A stretch of DNA of 64,000 bases, taken from NCBI GenBank assembly GCA_028583685.1, contig JAMXIF010001210.1, forward strand, positions 6,308,194 through 6,372,193. Direction: 5' to 3'. This DNA comes from Petaurus breviceps papuanus. Lineage: Eukaryota > Chordata > Mammalia > Diprotodontia > Petauridae. The notes under the pieces were generated by a model, which was not told the origin of the DNA, ran no database searches, and saw only the letters and a list, made by a program, of their open reading frames with translations. Below, one piece after another: positions 32,920-43,439 of this stretch (positions are counted from its first letter, which is position 1; the number at the start of each line of letters is the position of its first letter). The position numbers were made by a program, and so were the translations under genes.

Positions 32920-33260
32920 ATCTCTTCTTTCCTCTGCAGCCTACACTTGGAATTTCTCTGTCAGACCTTTCCCACCCTCATCCCCATCCCCTGCCTTTAC
33001 AGTTTCCTTGTATGTATTGTCTTCTCCCATTAAAATGTAAGCTCTTTGAGAGCAAAGACTTTTATTTTTTATCACATTTGTATTCCCAGCTTTTAGCTCA
33101 GGATCTCACTGTTGTTTGTCTTTTGTTCTCCAAGAGGACCATGACATCAGGAAGGTGATGCCAGGAAATGGCAGGTGAATTGGATTCTAGTGAGGGAGTG
33201 CTGTGCAAAGTCACCAGCCTGTAGGAGCTTAATACATAGTGGTTGATTGACTGTTGAATA
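32920..33260 (+). repeat. L2 3' end, split by another repeat
   Basis: The segment shows cttgtatgtattgtcttctc, ttaaaatgtaagctctttga, gagcaaagacttttattttt and cccagcttttagctcaggat. After the insertion it resumes gagcttaatacatagtggtt, then gattgactgttgaataa. Confidence 0.82.
33111..33219 (+). repeat. Unnamed ~109 bp repeat inserted in L2
   Basis: The segment gttgtttgtcttttgttctc, caagaggaccatgacatcag, gaaggtgatgccaggaaatg and gctgtgcaaagtcaccagcc interrupts the L2 3' UTR cleanly. I know similar text as a dispersed marsupial repeat but cannot name it safely. Confidence 0.6.
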
Positions 33261-33449
33261 AAGCTCATTGACTGAATAAATCGAATTGAAAATAATTCTA
33301 TTCTTTCCTTTCATTGTTATATAAAATGTAATAATAATGATGAAAAAAAGAATAAGGAGAACGAGATGAACAAAAGTTATTACTAGGATTCCTTGAAGAA
33401 ATCCAGCAGCAGCAGAAACAGAATCACAGTAAAGCACAATTGTCATTTT

Positions 33450-33562
33450 GTTCTTTTTAAAAAATTTTTTGGTCTTTATTAATTTGTTTGTTTACTTTTA
33501 GTTGACAAGATTCAGTTCCACAATTCCTTGAGTTTCAAATTTCTCCTCCTCCCTCACCTCCT

Positions 33563-33563
<1 letters not shown>
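33450..33563 (-). repeat. L1/HAL1 3' UTR end, antisense
   Basis: The segment tctttattaatttgtttgtt, then caagattcagttccacaatt and gagtttcaaatttctcctcc, resembles the 3' UTR end at 38880-38960. It is cut by the assembly gap. Confidence 0.6.
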
Positions 33564-33601
<38 letters not shown>

Positions 33602-33701
33602 NNNNNNNNNNNNNNNNNNNNNNNNNNNNNNNNNNNNNNNNNNNNNNNNNNNNNNNNNNNNNNNNNNNNNNNNNNNNNNNNNNNNNNNNNNNNNNNNNNN
33701 N
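33564..33701. other. Run of 38 C followed by a 100 N assembly gap
   Basis: C from 33564 to 33601, N from 33602 to 33701. The C run at a contig edge is probably a sequencing limit in a C/T-rich L1 3' UTR region. An open frame reading through it (33528-33818) is an artefact. Confidence 0.95.
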
Positions 33702-35879
33702 ATAGGATCTGCAAATACTTTCACATTAGACATTAGTCAGGTTATAAAGGATTGTATCCGATGGAATGAACAATGGGGATTGTCATTTTTTTTAAAGCCA
33801 CCAGAACATATCAATTAATAGAAAAACTGGGTTTTGAATAGGGTTGATTGTATCAGTTATGTGATGCTTAGTTATCATCTTGAATCCAAAATGGGTAACA
33901 GAAGGGTTCTCCTAAAGTTCCATTTCTGTCCTCTTTTCCAATATTGTGGCCCCTGTTCAGACCAGCCTGGTCTCACTGAAAGTACAGAACAAGAAAAATG
34001 ACAAGAGTGACATCTGCTGCCCACTTTCAGTATTGCATTTTTTAAAAATCATGAATTATTGAATTGATTTTGGTGGGACAACAGGCACTGAAAAAAGTCC
34101 AAGAGCTACATGGTAATAGATAGAAGGAACTTCAGTAATTCTATTAATTTTCCAGGAGGCAGATAGAAACAGGCTATTTTCTCAATCTGTTTTTCTTCTA
34201 TATCTGGTTCTAGTTGCATTCCATTAAGTACTTTTTTACATATTTGTATGTTAATTAGAAAAACTGTGTCTGCTAACCATTATGAAGAACCTAACAATAT
34301 ATCTCCAATGGCAGTGGTATAGATTTCATGAGAAGTTTTGGACTAATTGTCCTTTTCTTAAATGTATTTCTCCATTAGCTTTTACATTCTTCTCTAAATC
34401 TAATTAGCAATGAAATTGTAGTTGTTAGATTTAGATAATTCACACACACAAACAACTCTACACAAAACAGGATTATAAATGGAGATTTCAGATGTTTGTG
34501 ACTTTACTGTGCTATTTCTAAATGTTCCCAATAATGGGATTTAAGTAATGGTTCTGAATATGTTATTGTGTATTTTACATGAACACTCATAAAGGGGGTA
34601 AAATTTGATGTTACTGAAGAAATGGAATATAAAGATACAAGTCTAATTAAAGGAGATACCGATTTGTTACATTTACTATGGCATGAGCTCTCTGAACTAA
34701 CTACATACTAAAATGAACCAGCCTTCAATGAGGCCATCAGCAAGTAGTTATTTTAATAAAATTGGAAATATGACAAGTATTAGTTAATTCATACCTGTAG
34801 CAGCCAGTAGTCACTGATGACCATCAGATTTGTTATAACCATGAAGTTGGTAATACAATAAAATGTTGGGGGGTGGGGTTTGAGAGTGGGAGGGGTGTTT
34901 TAATGGGTTACCTGTTCATCAAAATAATCTACATACAAGGTTTTAGTCAAATCATATCATTCATAATGTTTCTAGTTAATTTCATACATCAGTGAAATAT
35001 GAGGTGGTGATGGGGAAGGCAAGGGAGGACTCACAAGCGGAAGGTTTCCTGTGTTCATCTTACTTTTTGTCAGCATTACCACCCAGGGGATTTACACTTC
35101 AGACATGTAAATGCAGCCTTTAATCCTTTCCTTTCCCTTTCTTTTTCCTAAATCATCCTTACCATAACATTTAGTTAATCCGGTAGAGTATAAGAGTGAG
35201 GAATGTTGGGGGTAAAGCTATTTTCGGGTAGGCAGATTACAAGCTACACAATGTGACTGGAGATTCTAGGTTTGTCCAGTTTAAGATATGCTTTATTTAG
35301 GGATTTCCTTGGTTCTGGATTCTTGGATTCAAAATGAGCCTAGTCCTAGCTCTGACTCCCTTGTAAGCCTATTCTCACTTTTAAATTCTAAGTTACAGCT
35401 TTACTTTTTTAGGTCCACAGGAATTCTAAGAACACAATCTCCTTTCTGTCTGAGATTTCCAGGTCCATCTTTGTTCACTACCTATTCTTAATAAAATCAA
35501 TTTGAATTAGTTTTCTCCTAAGTTAATTACTTAATGAATATTATTCCTCACTTCTCCATTTTGGGGTCCCTTTCTCCACCCTTCCTCCTTTATGCATTCT
35601 TCCCTGTTTACAGATATCCTGGAGACCAACTCTTCTTTTTCCTTTTTGCTCAGCTTCTTGACAGTCTATTTGTTTACCCATTGTTAATTTACATGTACAA
35701 ATACCTGCTTTTACATTGGACAAATGTGATAGCTAATATCTACAACCAAAAAAGAAGGACACACAAATCTCACATTATTAGGGAGTGGGCTATCAAATCA
35801 AACCAAATAAACTCATTTGTTTCAATAATTTGTGAGATTCCTATAATTTTCATGAAAACAAAGAGAGTAAAATATTCTT
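33702..35879. other. Unique sequence, 2.2 kb, nothing recognised
   Basis: Low repeat density and no recognisable gene. A plus-strand frame at 35534-36055 runs into the L2 remnant and shows no protein motif. G-rich patch at 34866-34900. Confidence 0.45.
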
Positions 35880-36695
35880 CCTACTCCTTAAATCTCTCTA
35901 TTTCCTGTCCCTTCCCACTGGAGAAGCTATGGTTAACTTCAATTATTACTTTTAGTGGTTGTCAAATCTATTTTTCCACATTGTCTACTGGGCATCAGAT
36001 CTACCAGCACCTTAAACTCAACATAAGCAAAATGGAATGCATTGTTTTCCTCTGAAAAACATGCTATTATTCTGCTTTACTTTCCCATTTCTATTCATAG
36101 CACCACCATCAACCCTATTGCTATACCCTAAGGACCTTTCCATAAAACCTATATGAACTGTGTTATCCCCTCAATTAAAATGGAAACTTCTTGAAGTTTC
36201 TTGAACTGTCTGGTTTTTCTACTTGTGTCCCCAGCACTTGGCAGTACTTTATTGTTGAGTTTTTTGATATTGACCAATTCTTCCTGATCCCATGGACCAT
36301 AGCTTGCCAGGAATTTCTGTCTGTCTCTGACTATATCTTGAAATCTGTCCAAATTCATGTTCATTGTTTCCATGACACTATCTATCTGCCATCCTCTGCC
36401 ATCTCTTTTTCCTTTTGCCATCAATCTTTCCCAACAGGTCTTTTCCAGTGAGTCCTGTCTTCTCATTATGTGGTCAAAGTATTTAAGCTTCGGCTTCAGT
36501 GTTGGACTTTAGAGTGAATAGTCTTGAATTATTTAAGTATTGACTGACTTGATCTCCTTGCTGTCTAAGGGACTCTCTCAATCATCTTCTCCAGAACCAC
36601 AATTCAAAAATATTGATTATGCAATGCTTAGCAGTACTAGGTACATAATAATGCTTAGTAAATAAATGTTCCTTTTTTGTTCATTCTTTTACTCA
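35880..36695 (+). repeat. L2 3' region, split by an RTE insertion
   Basis: The segment shows caccttaaactcaacataag, aatggaaacttcttgaag, then cccagcacttggcagtac. After the RTE it continues cttagcagtactaggtacat and aataatgcttagtaaataaa. Confidence 0.75.
36249..36626 (-). repeat. RTE (BovB-like) LINE 3' end with 12 bp target-site duplication
   Basis: The minus strand decodes to the RTE C-terminus: MRRQDSLEKTCWERLMAKGK, MNMNLDRFQDIVRDRQKF, then YGPWDQEELV. It is recognisably like BovB '...MDMSLSKLREMVKDREAWRAAVHGV'. The end is the tail actcaacaataaa. The flanks CTTGGCAGTACT (36237-36248) and CTTAGCAGTACT (36627-36638) differ at one base. 5'-truncated and frame-broken. Confidence 0.88.
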
Positions 36696-37280
36696 TCCAG
36701 GCTCAAAATCTTGAGATCATCTTAGACTCTTCCCTTTCCCTCATGTCTCTCCATCTAACTTAAGGTCAATGAATTCTATCAACAAAACAGTTCCTGTATC
36801 TCCCCTTTCTTTTCTGTTCCTACTGCCCCCACTCTATTTCAGGACATTATCACCTATTGCCTAGACAATTATAATAGCCTCCTAACTAATCTCCAGTCTC
36901 CCCTCTCCTTCCTCCCTTCCCCAATCATTCTGTTCATTAGATTGATTTTTTCCAATGTGCAAATCTTACCATGGTGCTTCCCAACTTCAGTGGTTTTCCA
37001 TCACCTATAATAGAAAATCTATACTCTTTTACTTGGCCTCCAAGGTCCTCCCCCAAAGTTTGCTATAACCTACATTTCTCATCTTGTATCATGTCACTTC
37101 ACATATCCCTTGCTTTGGACAAATCAGTCCTTTTGCTAATGCACACACTTCTTTCATTTTACTGTCCCTTTACTTTTTCTCACACAACCTGTTCTCTCTT
37201 CCTGGAATACCCACTCCCAATAGCTCAACTTAAAATTCTTCAAGGTCAGCCCAGATATGTCTCTGAAAGCTATAACCAGG
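36696..37280 (+). repeat. L2 LINE 3' region, second copy
   Basis: The segment shows aaatcttgagatcatcttag, tcaatgaattctatcaacaa, cacctattgcctagacaatt, ataatagcctcctaactaat, gcaaatcttaccatggtgct, tccaaggtcctcccccaaag, ctcttcctggaatacccact and ttcttcaaggtcagcccaga. Confidence 0.88.
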
Positions 37281-37625
37281 GTGAGGAAACCAGAGTTTTT
37301 CCATGGGGCACTAAAATTAAATGGTGCTGAAAGCATTTGTATCCCTTCCACAAGCAATAACAACCATGCATAGGCCCTAGTTAATATGATTAGTTAAAAC
37401 AGGAAGCCACCAGGTAGCATACTTCCTACTCTGGAGGTCCTACCCCAGATGAGCTCCTCCTTGCCCTGTAGTAGTCTCATGGTGTCCTTCCTTGTTTCCA
37501 TTCAAAGTAACTAGTGTCTTGGAGTATCTATCTTTCCACTATGAAGTGGTGTCATGGAGTCTCAACTCTCACACAAGGCCTTGTGGACCAAAATGTGAAG
37601 TCTCTATCCTAAGATTATTTTACTG
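37281..37625. other. Unique sequence
   Basis: No assignable feature. Confidence 0.4.
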
Positions 37626-38265
37626 GGGTGGAGCCAAGATGGTGCAGAAATGGAAAGTACTCACCTGAGCTCTCCTAAATTTTCCTCCAAAGAACCTTAA
37701 ACAATGACTCAAAATGAATTCTGGAACAGCAGAATCCACCAAAAGATGGGGTCAAACAATTTTTCAGCTCAAGATAAATTGGAAGGTTGGCAGGAAAGGT
37801 TGTTTGCTCTAGGGTGAGAGTGGAGTGCAGCCAAGTGAAGGCAACACTCCATCAATACAGTAGCATAGCAAGTCTTGGAAAGTCTGAAACAGGCCTTGGG
37901 GGCAATCCACCTCCAGAGAAAGAACTGATAAATAGAAGTATAATATGGTTTTATATATATCCATATTTGTGTCTAATGATGGCCATCTCTAGAGTGGGGT
38001 TGGGAGAGAAGGAGAAAAAAAAATTAAAACTTTATAACAGAGAACAAAAGACAACTCAAAAAAAGTACACAAAAGTAGAGTAGCTTTGAAAATAATGTCT
38101 AGTATTTATTACATAGTTTTTCCAAAATAAGTAAACAGTATGAAATGGAGATTCATGGCTTCATATTGAATCCTCTTTCTGTGTTGTTATGTGTACGTGG
38201 GAAATTTTGTGCCTATTTGTATTCTGTATTTAAGTTCAAAATGAATAAAAATATATTTTTAAAAG
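37626..38265 (+). mobile_element. L1 with 5' UTR joined to 3' UTR (both ORFs missing)
   Basis: The start ggggtggagccaagatggtg is an L1 5' UTR of a subfamily different from the HAL1s. It continues through agcagaatccaccaaaagat and gttggcaggaaaggttgttt to about 37880. The text then switches to the L1 3' UTR: ccagagaaagaactgataaa, tagaagtataatatggtttt and gtctaatgatggcc. It ends aaaatgaataaaaatatatt. ORF1 and ORF2 are absent, giving a ~640 bp internally deleted copy, perhaps from splicing of L1 RNA or a template jump. Confidence 0.72.
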
Positions 38266-38800
38266 CAAATTATCAAGGAAAACTTCCCTGACAGTCTAGA
38301 ACAAGGGGTGAAATTGAAATCAAAAGAATCCACCCATCACCTCCTGAAAGAGATTCCAAAATGAAAACTCACAGGAATACTATAGACAAATTCCAGAGCT
38401 CACGGGTTAAGGAGAAAATATTGCAAGTAGGCATAAAGAAATAATTCAAATATCATAGAGCCACAATCAAGATAACACAAGATCTGGTAGCTTCTACATT
38501 AAAGGATGTGAGAGTTTGGAATATGATATTCAAGAAGGCAAAGGAGCTAGAATTACAACCAAGAATCAACTACCCAGCAAAACTGAATATAATCCTTCAA
38601 AGGGAAAAAAATGGATGTTCAATGAAATAGAGAACTTTTAAGAATTTCTGATGAAAAATCAGAGCTGAATATTTGACTTTCAAATACAAGACTAAAAAAA
38701 GGCAAACATGAAAGAGAAATCACAAAGGATTCAATAAAGTCAGACTGTTTACATTCCTACATGGGAAGATGACACTTGTAATTCCTAAGAACTTTATCAT
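38266..38800 (+). repeat. HAL1/L1 ORF1 C-terminal fragment
   Basis: The segment shows cccatcacctcctgaaagag, aattccagagctcacgggtt, aaggagaaaatattgcaag, caagaatcaactacccagca and tttcaaatacaagac. It is parallel to 7745-8120 of the first HAL1-like element. Several stops break it. Confidence 0.82.
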
Positions 38801-39212
38801 TATTGGTCAGTTAGGAGTATACATAGAGAGAGGGCATAGCTGTGAGTTAAATATGGTGGGATAATATCTTTTTTTCATTTTTCAAATGCTTTATTAACTT
38901 CTGATTTACATCATTCATTTCCACCAGATTTTGAGTTACAAATTTTCTCCCCATTTTTCCCCTACCCACTGCCCCAAAATAGCAGTCCTACAGGATATCC
39001 CCCCTCCAATCTGCTCCTTCCCATATGTTCTCCCATACCCCCTTCAACTTTTCCAGTAGGGCATGGTGGATTTCTATGCCCCAGTGCCTGTATATCTTAT
39101 TTCCCAATTACATGTAAAATAGTATTAATAATAGTATATATTTATATATATTTTTAAACATTTGATTTTAAAACTTTGAATTCCAGATTCGTTCCCTTCT
39201 TCCCTTCTGTAA

Positions 39213-40366
39213 TGCCACACAAAGACAACTTCCCAAGGTTCAAAATACCAGCATAGGTGCTCTCCATTTTATTCAGTAAAAAATTAAGAACAGAGAAAAT
39301 AAAAATATAGCATAATTCAAAATACAGCATTCACCAAGTATAATTCAATAATCTCCAAGTACTTCTCCACCCCTAGATATTATAATTCATTTAGTCAATC
39401 CCAAAGTCTCTCTTCTAAGTACTAGTCCACTGCTAGGCTGTACATTCATTTAGTTAACCACAAAGCCCCTCTTCTCAAATGGAGATTAGTTTCCAATCAT
39501 AAGTAAAGTACATTCATTTGGTCAATCACAGAGCACAAAAAAGTCAAAAGTTCCCCACCCTTGGATCACAATTGAATCTACCCCAGAGTCACAACAAGCT
39601 TAAGCATAGCATTTAATACCCAAAGAGAGGCCTTTTCTTCATCTTGACCCAAGGCAAGTTCTCAGCAATCTTTATTCCTAGGGAGACAAAGCTGAGCAAG
39701 GCCACAAGATACATTGCCAGTGTCTTCATTAATTCATTCTCTGTCTGCAGAACAGTCCTAGGACCCCTGAAAATATTAGCAAAACCCTATTCCAGGATTT
39801 CTGTAAACATACCAAAAGAAAATCCTTCTTCAGGGCTTCTGAACCAACAGCCAGGTTCCAGGACCTCTGCAACAACAGCACTGACCTTCACCAGTGGACA
39901 GAATTCACTCTCTGTCTGCCAAACAGTCTCAGGAACTCTGAACCAACAGCAAGGTCCTAGTACCTCTGCAACAACAGGACTGTCTTTCACCAGTGAACAA
40001 ATCTGGCAAAACAACATCAAAACAGACAGACAAAGTACCAGCATAACATCCATATCTCCTCAGTCCTTGGCGCTCTGGGTGGCAGCTCTCAAAAGTCCTG
40101 GGCAATTCAAACTGGCCCTCAGCAATCCTCTCTGTCTCTCTCTGCCTCCAAAATGCTGCTTCCAAAAAGTTCTTCTGCCTCTCTCTTTGTTTGAGTCTCT
40201 CTAAATTCACATCACCAGCTCCTCCCAGTTCAGCACTCTCTTTTCACATCAACAAGTCCATCCCACAAGTGGGATTCACAAGCTCTGGGTTTTAACACAA
40301 TCAATCCAAAAACCAAGCCAATACAGGGGGATCTTTAAATTCCATTACTATTATACTTTGTCACCC
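39213..40366 (-). mobile_element. LTR-retroelement fossil, solo LTR-like (copy B), inside HAL1
   Basis: About 1.15 kb with termini TGTAATGCCA ... TTTGTCA on the plus strand (TG...CA in either sense). The minus strand carries AATAAA near its 3' end (about 39280) and internal tandem units (gattgactaaatgaat-like; ctctgcaacaacag-like). Its 3' part matches copy A at 29277-30050. It lies within the HAL1 3' UTR and is therefore younger than that element. No internal retroviral genes are present. Flanking duplication is not clear by eye. Confidence 0.75.
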
Positions 40367-41077
40367 ACCCTTATTGGGAAGATAAGCAGTTCAGTATAGG
40401 TTATACATGTGTAGCTAATGCAAAACATTAACATAGTAGATATATTGTAAAAGACTGAGGATATTTATCTCACACCTATCCCACCTGCCACTTGTTCTAT
40501 TCTCTGCTTTGATCCCATCCCTTTTCAAAAGTGGATGCTTCCAACTTCCTTCCCCCCAGCTTGCCCTCCCTTCCATCATCCCCCCTCTCATCCCCTTCCC
40601 CCCCTACTCTCCTGTAGGGTGAGATACCCTATTTAGTGTGTATTTCATTCCCTCCTCAAGCCAAATTCAATGGGAATAAGGTTGACCCATTCCCTTTCCC
40701 TTTCTATTCTTCCCCTCCATTGTAACCATCTTCCCTTGCCTCTTCTATATGAGATAGTTTATCCCATTCTGTCTCTCCTCATCTCCTCTCATTATATTCC
40801 TCTCTCACCTCTTAATTTCACCTTTTAAGTATCATCCCTTCCTATTAAATTGGTCCTGTGCCCTCTATCTATGTCTACCTGTAAAAATATATACACACAT
40901 TCACATATGTATTCATATGCCCATATAACCTCATATTTAGACATATATATATATTCCCTTCAACTATTTTCATACTGAGAAAAGTTTCATCAGTTACAAT
41001 TATTGTTTTTCCATGCAGGAATGTTAATAGTTCAACTTTGATAAGTTCCTTATGATTTCTTTTCCCTGTTTACCTTC

Positions 41078-41604
41078 TCATGCTTCTCTTGCTTCTTGTA
41101 TCTGAATGTCAAATTTTCTATTCAACTCTGGTTCTTTCATCAAGAATTCTTGAAAGTCCTCTACTCCATGGAATTGCCCTATTTTCCCCTGAAACATGAT
41201 ACTCAGTTTTGCTGGGTAGGTGATTCTTGGTTTTAATCCCAGCTCCTTTGCACTCTGGAATATCATATTCAATTCCTCAGTGTAGAAGCTGCCAGATCCT
41301 GGGTTATTCTGATTGTGTTTCCACATTATTCAAATTGTTTCTTCCTGGCTGCTTGTAAAATTCTCTCCTTGATCTGGGAATTTTGGAACCTGGCTATAAT
41401 ATTCCTAGGAGTTTTCTGCTTCTTAAGGTCCTCTATGGCCTGTAACCAGCTCATATTTTTCTTGGAAACTTTTGGTGCAGGAGTTCTGACTTCACTGTCT
41501 TCCTCCTGTTCCATGCTTTGATCCTTTTTGTCCCCAAAATAGGAGTTTAATGTTGGATTGCTTTGCTTGGTTTTCATCCTTTGCCTGCTCATTTTGCCAC
41601 TCAA
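41078..41604 (-). pseudogene. HAL1-like ORF1 missing its coiled coil and RRM
   Basis: The N-terminal part (from 41604) reads MSGKMSRQRMKTKQ, then NPTLNSYFGDKKDQSMEQ. It passes through NMSWLQAIEDLKK directly into QKTPRNIIARFQNSQIKERI and LQAARKKQFE. After a frame break near 41330 the C-terminal part reads GLKPRITYPAKLSIMFQGK, then IQEAREA*. Compared with 7200-7780, about 0.55 kb encoding the coiled coil and RRM is absent, so an RNA-binding ORF1p is not expected. A deletion in this copy is the simplest reading. A subfamily lacking the segment is possible if other copies share the junction. Confidence 0.78.
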
Positions 41605-42126
41605 TTACTTGACTTTGGGGCTTTTTGCCACAGTAGGACTCTGTCACCAGATGGGGGATCTTTGTTCCAAATGCTGGAGTTTTCTCAGCTGCCAGAGGTT
41701 TTAGTTGGGTGCCCTCTCTGAAGCCTCCACATGCTCTGGCAAGCTGGTCACACACCCCAGGACCTCCACCCTAGACCACAATCCACATCGAATCAATTTA
41801 AAGCAAGAGTAATTACCCCTCAGACTGGTCATTTGGTCCCCCTACACTCTGCAGGCCAGGAGCTGAAGCTGCCACTGGCTGCGGCTGTGCCGCAGCCCTC
41901 AGCAGCTTCTTGCCCCAGGGCCAAAAACCAAGGCATTCCCAACTACTGGGTCCTAAAAAGTCCACACTGCACTGACCTCTCACTTTGTCCTTAGAATCTA
42001 TGTGCTGATAATTCTGTACCACCATAGCTGCTGGTGATCTGGGGTCCCTCCAGCCTGCATACCTGCCCTGGGACTAAAACCTTGGGGTGGGGCTGGGCTC
42101 GGCTCCCAGAGCTCTGTGCTGTAAGA

Positions 42127-43210
42127 GATAAAAAAGAGGAATACAGATGAAGTAATCAGAGTTATCTACAATCATATGAAAAAAATATGCTCAATCACCA
42201 TTTTTTAGAGAAATACAAATTAAAATATTCTGAAGTACCACCCCACATCTATCAGATTGGCTAATATGATAAAAAAAAGGAGAATGACAAACATTTGAGG
42301 GTATGTGTGAAAATTGAGGCACTAGGGGCCAGGTAGCACAGTGAGTAAGAGCACCGGCCCCAGAGTTGGGATGACCTGGGATGGAATCCAGGCTCAGATA
42401 CTTAGCACCACACCTAGAAATATACTGTCCATGTAACCTTGAGCAAGTTAATTAACCCCAATTGCTTAAAAAAAAAAAAAGAAAGGAAATTGAGGCACTA
42501 ATGCAATGTGGAGTTGTAAACTGATTAAACATTCTGAAGAGCAATTTGAAACTACACCCAAAGGTCTATAAAACTGCATATACCCTTTGATACAGCAATA
42601 CCACTACTTGATCTGCATGCCAAAGAGATTTAAAAATAAGGAAAAGGATTTATACGTACAAAAATGTTCACAGCAGCTCTTTTTGTGGTATCAAATAATT
42701 ATAAATTGAGGGTAATGACTAAACAAGTCATGATGTATGATTGTGATGGAATACTATTGTAGTATAAAAAATAACTAGCAGGATGTTCTCAGAAAAACCT
42801 GGGAAGACTTACATGAAATGGTGCTAAGTGAAATGAACAGTAACAGCAATATCATATGAAAATTGTGAATGACTTATTCTCAGCAATAATTCAAAACAAT
42901 TCTGAAGGACTTATGACCAAAAAAAAATTGCTATCCATGTCCAGAGAAATAACTGGTGGGTCTGAATGTAGATTAAGGCATACTTTTTTTATCTTTATTT
43001 TTTTGGGGTCTATTATTTGGGGGTCTGTTTTTTACCCCACAACATGGCTAATATGGAAATATGTTTTGCATGACTGCACATATATAACCTATATCAAATT
43101 GCTTGCCTTCTCAACAAGGGGGGAGAAGAGGGAGAAAGAGAATTGAAAACTCAAAATTTTTTAAATGTTAAAAAATTATTTTTATATGTGATTTGGAAAA
43201 ATAAAATATT
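42127..43210 (+). repeat. L1 ORF2 3' end and 3' UTR, split by a SINE
   Basis: The segment atcatatgaaaaaaatatgc, gagaaatacaaattaaaata and taccaccccacatctatcag matches L1 '..HMKKC...IREMQIKTTLRYHLTP'. After the SINE, ccctttgatacagcaatacc matches 'PFDPAIPLL'. It ends with an L1 3' UTR and tttggaaaaataaaatatta. Frame-broken. Confidence 0.82.
42325..42486 (+). repeat. WSINE1-like SINE, full length, with 14 bp target-site duplication
   Basis: The segment shows ggccaggtagcacagtgagt, aagagcaccggccccagagt, tgggatgacctgggatggaa, ttagcaccacacctagaaat and aattaaccccaattgctt, then (A)13. The direct repeat AAATTGAGGCACTA occurs at 42311-42324 and 42487-42500. Confidence 0.93.
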
Positions 43211-43366
43211 AAATATGTATGTGTGTGCATGTGCTTGCATGTGTGTGTGTTTATTTTACCATTTCAACTATATTTGCCTTAAGCAGTTGATCTGAGGTGT
43301 CTTTTTATGGTGCTTTACTTGGGAGGATTTTATGGTTCTTATCCCAGGTTCCAGAATTGCTAAAGG

Positions 43367-43439
43367 ATGAAAAAGAGGAATGCAGATGAAGTAATCAAAG
43401 TAATCTATAATCATATGAAAAAAATATGCTAAATCACAA
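43367..43439 (+). repeat. Direct repeat of 42127-42199
   Basis: The segment gatgaaaaagaggaatgcag, then atgaagtaatcaaagtaatc and atcatatgaaaaaaatatgc, repeats the first ~72 bp of the L1 fragment 1.24 kb upstream with only about six differences. Confidence 0.85.

Larger units (their letters stand above)
38868..42120 (-). mobile_element. HAL1-like half-LINE, minus strand, with LTR insertion
   Basis: Read on the minus strand it starts near 42120. The 5' UTR is homologous to 6800-7060 (ttactcttgctttaaattga, ggtggaggtcctggggtgtg). ORF1 runs from 41604 to 41078. A 3' UTR then runs to 38868, again with no ORF2. The ORF1-to-3' UTR junction agrees with the plus-strand copy. An LTR fossil splits the 3' UTR between 39212 and 40367. 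Together with the copy at 6338-9172 this supports a real ORF1-only family. Confidence 0.8.

Noticed and set aside
32691-33158. 155-codon plus-strand frame
   Set aside because: It runs through unclassified DNA into L2 and an inserted repeat, and no domain is visible.
33528-33818. Frame reading through poly-C and N
   Set aside because: It includes 100 unknown bases, so it has no evidential value.
35534-36055. 173-codon plus-strand frame
   Set aside because: Its 3' half is L2-derived and the rest is AT-rich with no recognisable protein features.
39644-40204. 186-codon frame with internal repeats
   Set aside because: It lies wholly inside the LTR fossil, antisense to it. The repetitive protein reflects tandem units in the LTR.
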